The position numbers were made by a program, and so were the translations under genes. Under the pieces are notes generated by a model. The model was given only the letters and a program-made list of their open reading frames with translations, searched no databases and was not told where the DNA came from. 36,554 nt of DNA, from positions 1 through 36,554 of the forward strand of contig SXOO01000206.1 in the NCBI GenBank assembly GCA_005776725.1. Direction: 5' to 3'. The number at the start of each line of letters is the position of its first letter. The first letter of the stretch is position 1. Below, in pieces: positions 32,845-36,554 of this stretch. Origin of the DNA: Pseudomonadota bacterium (lineage in GTDB: Bacteria; Myxococcota_A; UBA9042; GCA-2863065).

Positions 32845-33672
32845 TCAGGTTGGCTTGTCCTGCCGCTTCGACTCCCGCCGCTCGCCGAACAGCAGCCGGG
32901 TCTCCAGATGCGCGCGTTGGGCCTCGTAGAACTCGGTCAGGAAGTCGAGGGGCGGCGACATGTCCGCCGGGTCCCACCCGATCTTCTTGCGGATTCGGCT
33001 GGCGACGACAGCGAGGCCCTCGGACTGGTCCTTCTCGCGGGCCCTCTGCAGCAGCTCGTCCAAGACGTGCAGCTCCTTGATGCCGTACACCGAGAGCTGA
33101 TCGGCGGTGAAGTGGCGTGTGGCCTTGAGCTGAAGGCTCTTGGCCACGTCGGGGAGCAGCGAGGGTTTGGGCACGCACACCACGAGGGTGCCTGCGATCA
33201 TGTCGCCGAGACGCTGGCCGGTGCGCGAGAAGAGCGGGACGAGACCTGCCGCCACGAACCACAGAAATAACAGGACGGACATGGTGCCCGAGCCGCTGGC
33301 GGCTGCGCTGAGGGGCACGTAACACTCAAGCTCCCGGGTGAGGTTGCGCGCAAACACCATGCCTGGCTCGAGGGGGCCACCGTCGGCCGCGATCACCTGG
33401 AGACCGCATCGCCGCTTCCCCCACGTCTGGCCGTTGCCTCTCAGCTCAGCCAGGGTGAAGTAGAAGTTGCGCATCACGAACCCGAAGACCACGCCCAGCG
33501 CGTTGAACAGCGCCCCCTGGCTCACGAGCGCCAGCAGGATGAGCGGCCCCAAGAGCAGGAGGAGCTGGGCCAGGAAGTCGAGGAAGAACGCCGTCACCCG
33601 CTCGGGCCAGGCGGCCAGCTCCCAGGCGAGCGGGACGTGCTCACTGGTGTAGATCGTCACGGTCCGCCTCAT
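32845..33672 (-). CDS. RDD-family membrane protein with cytosolic C-terminal extension
   Basis: The 275-residue protein has the RDD family layout. It shows ERVTAFFLDFLAQLLLL (first helix with Arg and Asp), a second helix near 55-70, the GNGQTWGKRRCGLQVI loop, ARNLTRELECYVPL, a third helix (~128-145), and RTGQRLGDMIAGTLVV with the last conserved Asp. RDD proteins are small polytopic membrane proteins, some linked to transport, but the activity of this subgroup is not established. After the membrane part (~residue 170) is a ~105-residue charged, helical extension (TADQLSVYGIKELHVLDELLQ and on) that is probably cytosolic. The start overlaps the stop of the SpoIIM-like gene by 4 nt (ATGA). It is the last gene of the MoxR-DUF58-SpoIIM-RDD operon, a common arrangement in which the four products are thought to work together in envelope stress or protein assembly. 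Confidence 0.8.
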   Translation of the reverse strand: MRRTVTIYTSEHVPLAWELAAWPERVTAFFLDFLAQLLLLLGPLILLALVSQGALFNALGVVFGFVMRNFYFTLAELRGNGQTWGKRRCGLQVIAADGGPLEPGMVFARNLTRELECYVPLSAAASGSGTMSVLLFLWFVAAGLVPLFSRTGQRLGDMIAGTLVVCVPKPSLLPDVAKSLQLKATRHFTADQLSVYGIKELHVLDELLQRAREKDQSEGLAVVASRIRKKIGWDPADMSPPLDFLTEFYEAQRAHLETRLLFGERRESKRQDKPT

Positions 33673-34664
33673 GCGGGGACCCGCCGCGTTGGGCCGCGGA
33701 CGATCACCACGGCCCAGAAGATGGCAGTGACCGCGATGATCCCGGCCCGCACCCAGGGATCGGTCACCGTCTGCCGGACGATCCCTTCGATCAATGCCGC
33801 GAAGAAGAGCATCACCACTGCAGCTGCGGCGAGGCGTGCGGCGCGCCGGCCGGCGAGCCTGAGCGCGTCACTCCGGGAGTGGGGGCCGGGGAAGAGCCAA
33901 CCGGCTGCGAGGCCGAGGCCCGCCGCCCCTGCGACCGCGATAGCGAGGAGCTCCGTCACGCCGTGGGGGAGGAGCCACAGCCACACATCGCCGAGGAGGC
34001 CCCGAGACGCGTACAGCGCCGAGAAGGCGCCCACCGTGAGGCCGTTCGAGAACGCCAGGAGCAGCACCGGCACACCGGCCAGGATCCCGAGCGAGATACA
34101 GCCGAGCGCGATCTGGGAGTTGTGCGCGAAGAGGAAGGCGGCGAACGAGACCAGCGTCTCGGTCAGAGACTCCTTGGAGTACAGCACCGCGCGGAGCGAC
34201 TCGGTTGAGCTGGTCGGTCCTCGACCATTGGCGAGCGCTTCGGGCACGAAGCTGTCGTACTCGGCAGGATCGGCGGCGACCAGCCCGTGTCCGACAAGGA
34301 CACCGAGCACCAGGGTGAACAGCGTGAGCCCGATCAGACCGCGCGCCTCGCGCAGCGCGTTGGGGAGGGTCTCTGTGAGCGCCTGGGCGAGCCCGCGCCA
34401 CAAGCCGACTCGCGGCCGATGGAGCACGAGGTGCGCACGGGCGGAGAGGCGCTCGAGGTACTCCGGGAGGCCGCGCTCGAGGGAGGTGGCCCGTGCGACG
34501 GAGAGGGAAGAGACCGTCATGCGGTAGAGGATCGGGAGGAGGTGGAGCTGCTCTGCGGTGAGCGAGTCGAGGCCGCGCTGCTCGGCGGCCTCCACGAGCG
34601 CCTCGAGGTGCCGCCAGCCGTCCTCACGCTCTGCGCGGAACTTCACCGAATGCAGCGTGCTCAT
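33669..34664 (-). CDS. SpoIIM-like (stage II sporulation protein M / DUF95) membrane protein
   Basis: The 331-residue protein starts with a soluble helical region (~1-105) and then has about five membrane segments (GLTLFTLVLGVLVGHGLV, LGCISLGILAGVPVLLLAF, LLGDVWLWLLPHGVTELLAI, ALAAAAVVMLFFAALIEGIV, AGIIAVTAIFWAVVIV). The signature LLPHGVTELLAIAVAGAAGLGLA is characteristic of the SpoIIM family. In Bacillus SpoIIM takes part in peptidoglycan remodelling during engulfment. In Gram-negative MoxR operons the homologue's role is unknown, and nothing in this window suggests sporulation genes. ATG 34664 overlaps the DUF58 stop by 4 nt, and its own stop overlaps the RDD start, so the operon is fully coupled. 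Confidence 0.85.
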   Translation of the reverse strand: MSTLHSVKFRAEREDGWRHLEALVEAAEQRGLDSLTAEQLHLLPILYRMTVSSLSVARATSLERGLPEYLERLSARAHLVLHRPRVGLWRGLAQALTETLPNALREARGLIGLTLFTLVLGVLVGHGLVAADPAEYDSFVPEALANGRGPTSSTESLRAVLYSKESLTETLVSFAAFLFAHNSQIALGCISLGILAGVPVLLLAFSNGLTVGAFSALYASRGLLGDVWLWLLPHGVTELLAIAVAGAAGLGLAAGWLFPGPHSRSDALRLAGRRAARLAAAAVVMLFFAALIEGIVRQTVTDPWVRAGIIAVTAIFWAVVIVRGPTRRVPA

Positions 34665-36055
34665 CCGATCCGCTCACGCCGCTTGAGGTCGAGGTACCGA
34701 TTCACCGCCGCCGGCCCTACGGCATGCGCGGGGAGGTCCACGGTGCTCACCCCCGCCTGCTGGAGACGGCGCAGCACTCGCTGCCGATCGAGGAGGTGAG
34801 AGTGCGCCACGACGGCGCCGGCCAGGGCTTCGTGCGTGGACGGCGTGGCGTCGGTGAGCGCCGAGAGGGCCGGGTTCTGGAGCCCCACGAAGAGCACGAG
34901 ATGGCGGGCCGCGAGCCGTCCGAGGTTCTGAACCATGAGCTCGGCTGTGACCGAGTCCGTGAAGTCGGTGAGCACGATCACGAGCGAGCGGCGCTTCAGC
35001 CTCCCGAGGAGCGCGGTGAGACCCACGGTGTGGTTGGTCTCGGCGGCCGAGTAGGCGAGGCGCGCCGTGGCAGCAACTAGCTGAGAGAATCCGGTGACGC
35101 CGGAGCGCGCCTCGAGCGCGAGCCGCGGCTCGTCGTCGTACGCCACGAGGCTCACGCGATCGCCCGCGCGCACCGAGATCCAGCCGAGCAGCAGCGCTGC
35201 GTCGATCGCGTGGTCGAGGCGCGGGACCGGCGGCGTGCCGTCTCGGGCGGGGCTGATCGGCTCGGCCATCGTTCGCCCGGTGTCCACCACGAGCACGACG
35301 TGGTGGTTGCGCTCGACCCGGTTCAGGCGCACCAGGAGCTTCCCGTGGCGGGCCGACGACTTCCAGTCGATGCGGCGGTGGTCGAGACCCGGCTGGAACT
35401 CCATGAGCGAGTAGAACTCGCTGCCGTCGCCGCGGTGCTTCTCGACCTTCACGCCCACCTCGCGCGATGCGTCCGAGAAGAAGCGGAGCGCGGATTCGCG
35501 CATGCGCCGGACGCTGGGGATCACGGCGACCTCCACGTCCGACACGGGGAGGCGGAGCTCCAGGGCCATGAAGCCGAGCGACGAGCTTACGCGCACCCAG
35601 ACCGCCTCCACCGCGCCCGTCCCGCGACGGAGGGTGGCGCAGCTCACCTTAGTGGGCGCGTCTTCGGAGGGCGCGTGGAGAGTCTCTCCGCGTGGTATCG
35701 CGAGCGGCGGCCGGAGCTCGAGCGCGAAATGCCCGCCTCTCGGGACGCCGCGGAGCACCACCGCTACCACGACCTCCTCGCCGAGGCCCACCGTGGCCGG
35801 AACGCTCACCGTGGCGCCGACGCCGCGGCGCGAGGGCAAGCGCGAGAGCTCGACGCCCAGTACCGCCGCGAACACGGCCCAGTACGCGGCGTAGGCGCCC
35901 CAGAGCCCCGCGTGGACCATAGCGGGAAGCGCGGCGAGGAGGAGGCCGGGTAACAGCGCCCAGACGGCGCGCCGGGTGGGGCGAACGACCCACGAGCCCG
36001 CGCCGGTATCGGCGCTCCGAATGGGCGCCTCGTCCTCGACCTCGATCGGGATCAC
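34661..36055 (-). CDS. DUF58 protein with von Willebrand A-like domain
   Basis: The 464-residue protein has two membrane helices near residues 30-70, a beta region, and the DUF58 signature [26 protein letters not shown]...LLVR at about 212-244. A vWA-like fold follows: [13 protein letters not shown] at the metal-site position, then [10 protein letters not shown]. The canonical MIDAS DxSxS is DTGRT here, so metal binding may be altered. DUF58 proteins are the usual partners of MoxR ATPases, and the pair is thought to act as a chaperone-like module for envelope proteins. GTG 36055 overlaps the MoxR stop by 4 nt (GTGA), and its stop overlaps the SpoIIM-like gene by 4 nt. Confidence 0.85.
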   Translation of the reverse strand: MIPIEVEDEAPIRSADTGAGSWVVRPTRRAVWALLPGLLLAALPAMVHAGLWGAYAAYWAVFAAVLGVELSRLPSRRGVGATVSVPATVGLGEEVVVAVVLRGVPRGGHFALELRPPLAIPRGETLHAPSEDAPTKVSCATLRRGTGAVEAVWVRVSSSLGFMALELRLPVSDVEVAVIPSVRRMRESALRFFSDASREVGVKVEKHRGDGSEFYSLMEFQPGLDHRRIDWKSSARHGKLLVRLNRVERNHHVVLVVDTGRTMAEPISPARDGTPPVPRLDHAIDAALLLGWISVRAGDRVSLVAYDDEPRLALEARSGVTGFSQLVAATARLAYSAAETNHTVGLTALLGRLKRRSLVIVLTDFTDSVTAELMVQNLGRLAARHLVLFVGLQNPALSALTDATPSTHEALAGAVVAHSHLLDRQRVLRRLQQAGVSTVDLPAHAVGPAAVNRYLDLKRRERIG

Positions 36056-36554
36056 CGGGGGACCGGCACCGCGGCCACGATACGGTCGAGCACCCGGGCC
36101 GTGGTGAGGCCCTCGACCTCCGCGGCTGCCGACAGCAGCAGGCGGTGTCGCAGCGTGTGACCCGCCAGCTCCTTCACGTCGTCTGGCACCACGTAGGTCC
36201 GGCCGCGCAGCGCCGCGAGCGCCCGCGACGCCGAAGCCAGCATAGCGCCGGCGCGGGGCGACGCCCCCGAGGCCACGGCGGGGTCCTCGCGGGTGCGGCG
36301 GACCAGATCGACCACGTAATCCACCAGCGCGGATGAGAGCGTCACCTGCTCCACGACGGCTCGGGCGGCGGCCAGCTGCTCCCGGGTGGCCACCACACTG
36401 AGCCCGAAGGACTCGAGCGGCGGCGTGGCGGTGCGGTGCCCGTGCTGCGCCACGATCGCGCGCTCCTCGTCCCGCGAGGGCAACGGCATCGTCACCTTGA
36501 ACAGGAACCGGTCGAGCTGCGCCTCGGGCAGGGGAGAGACGCCCTGGCTCTCGA
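36052..36554 (-). CDS. MoxR-family AAA+ ATPase, C-terminal part, cut by the window edge
   Basis: The frame is open to the right edge. It reads [19 protein letters not shown], the family's characteristic segment after the Walker B region, then a helical lid domain ([52 protein letters not shown]) and a C-terminus near [15 protein letters not shown]. The SPRA motif is the usual sensor 2 arginine region. The Walker A and B motifs lie beyond the window, so integrity cannot be judged. MoxR ATPases use ATP to assemble or activate partner vWA proteins; the adjacent coupled DUF58 gene is the expected partner. An internal ATG at 36495 is not the start. Confidence 0.85.
   Translation of the reverse strand, partial: ESQGVSPLPEAQLDRFLFKVTMPLPSRDEERAIVAQHGHRTATPPLESFGLSVVATREQLAAARAVVEQVTLSSALVDYVVDLVRRTREDPAVASGASPRAGAMLASASRALAALRGRTYVVPDDVKELAGHTLRHRLLLSAAAEVEGLTTARVLDRIVAAVPVPR

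Overview
The window is very GC-rich, with long open frames on both strands. It is dominated by large secreted proteins and lipoproteins carrying Asp/Pro/Val-rich linkers, MopE-like CNGxDDDCDGxxDE motifs, thrombospondin type 3-like Asp repeats and CxDGNxCTxDxC slime-mold-type repeats. That combination, together with a MoxR/DUF58/SpoIIM/RDD operon, points to a Gram-negative predator or soil bacterium of the Myxococcota/Bradymonadota type. This assignment is inference from protein style; no rRNA, tRNA or other phylogenetic marker is present.

Layout. (1) 1-855: two 5'-truncated genes meet head to head, ankyrin repeats on the minus strand and a class III-like PPK2 on the plus strand, sharing about 15-20 bp at the junction. 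(2) 969-2051: a protein with two peptidoglycan-binding-like domains. (3) 2204-9234: a 2004-aa Ig-repeat lipoprotein translationally coupled to a small coiled-coil lipoprotein, followed by a decayed partial copy of the latter. (4) 9416-14030: a small exported protein, a Ca-binding-type lipoprotein with a 24-bp tandem repeat, and a lipoprotein with a beta-propeller. (5) 14059-32819: two divergent gene sets holding three paralogous ~965-aa secreted fibre-like proteins and three Cys-rich lipoproteins. (6) 32845-36554: a minus-strand operon, read MoxR ATPase, DUF58, SpoIIM-like, RDD, running off the right edge.

The most distinctive part is 14059-32819. On the minus strand the order is Cys-rich lipoprotein, fibre, MopE/DUF5648-like lipoprotein, with 4-nt stop/start overlaps at both joints. 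On the plus strand the order is fibre, Cys-rich lipoprotein (1-nt overlap), fibre. The 107-bp divergent gap holds a perfect 12-bp palindrome that touches candidate -35 elements of both sets. The two long Cys-rich lipoproteins share a C-terminal tail, and the fibres share every domain except a Cys/Gly-rich variable segment. My hypothesis is a surface apparatus in which outer-membrane lipoproteins anchor or dock secreted fibres that differ mainly in one exposed variable segment.

At least seven full-length genes have a recognisable lipobox or lipobox-like signal (2204, 8194, 10168, 12069, 17766, 23626, 26628), so the window reads as a surface-display region. No CRISPR array, transposase, tRNA or rRNA was seen.
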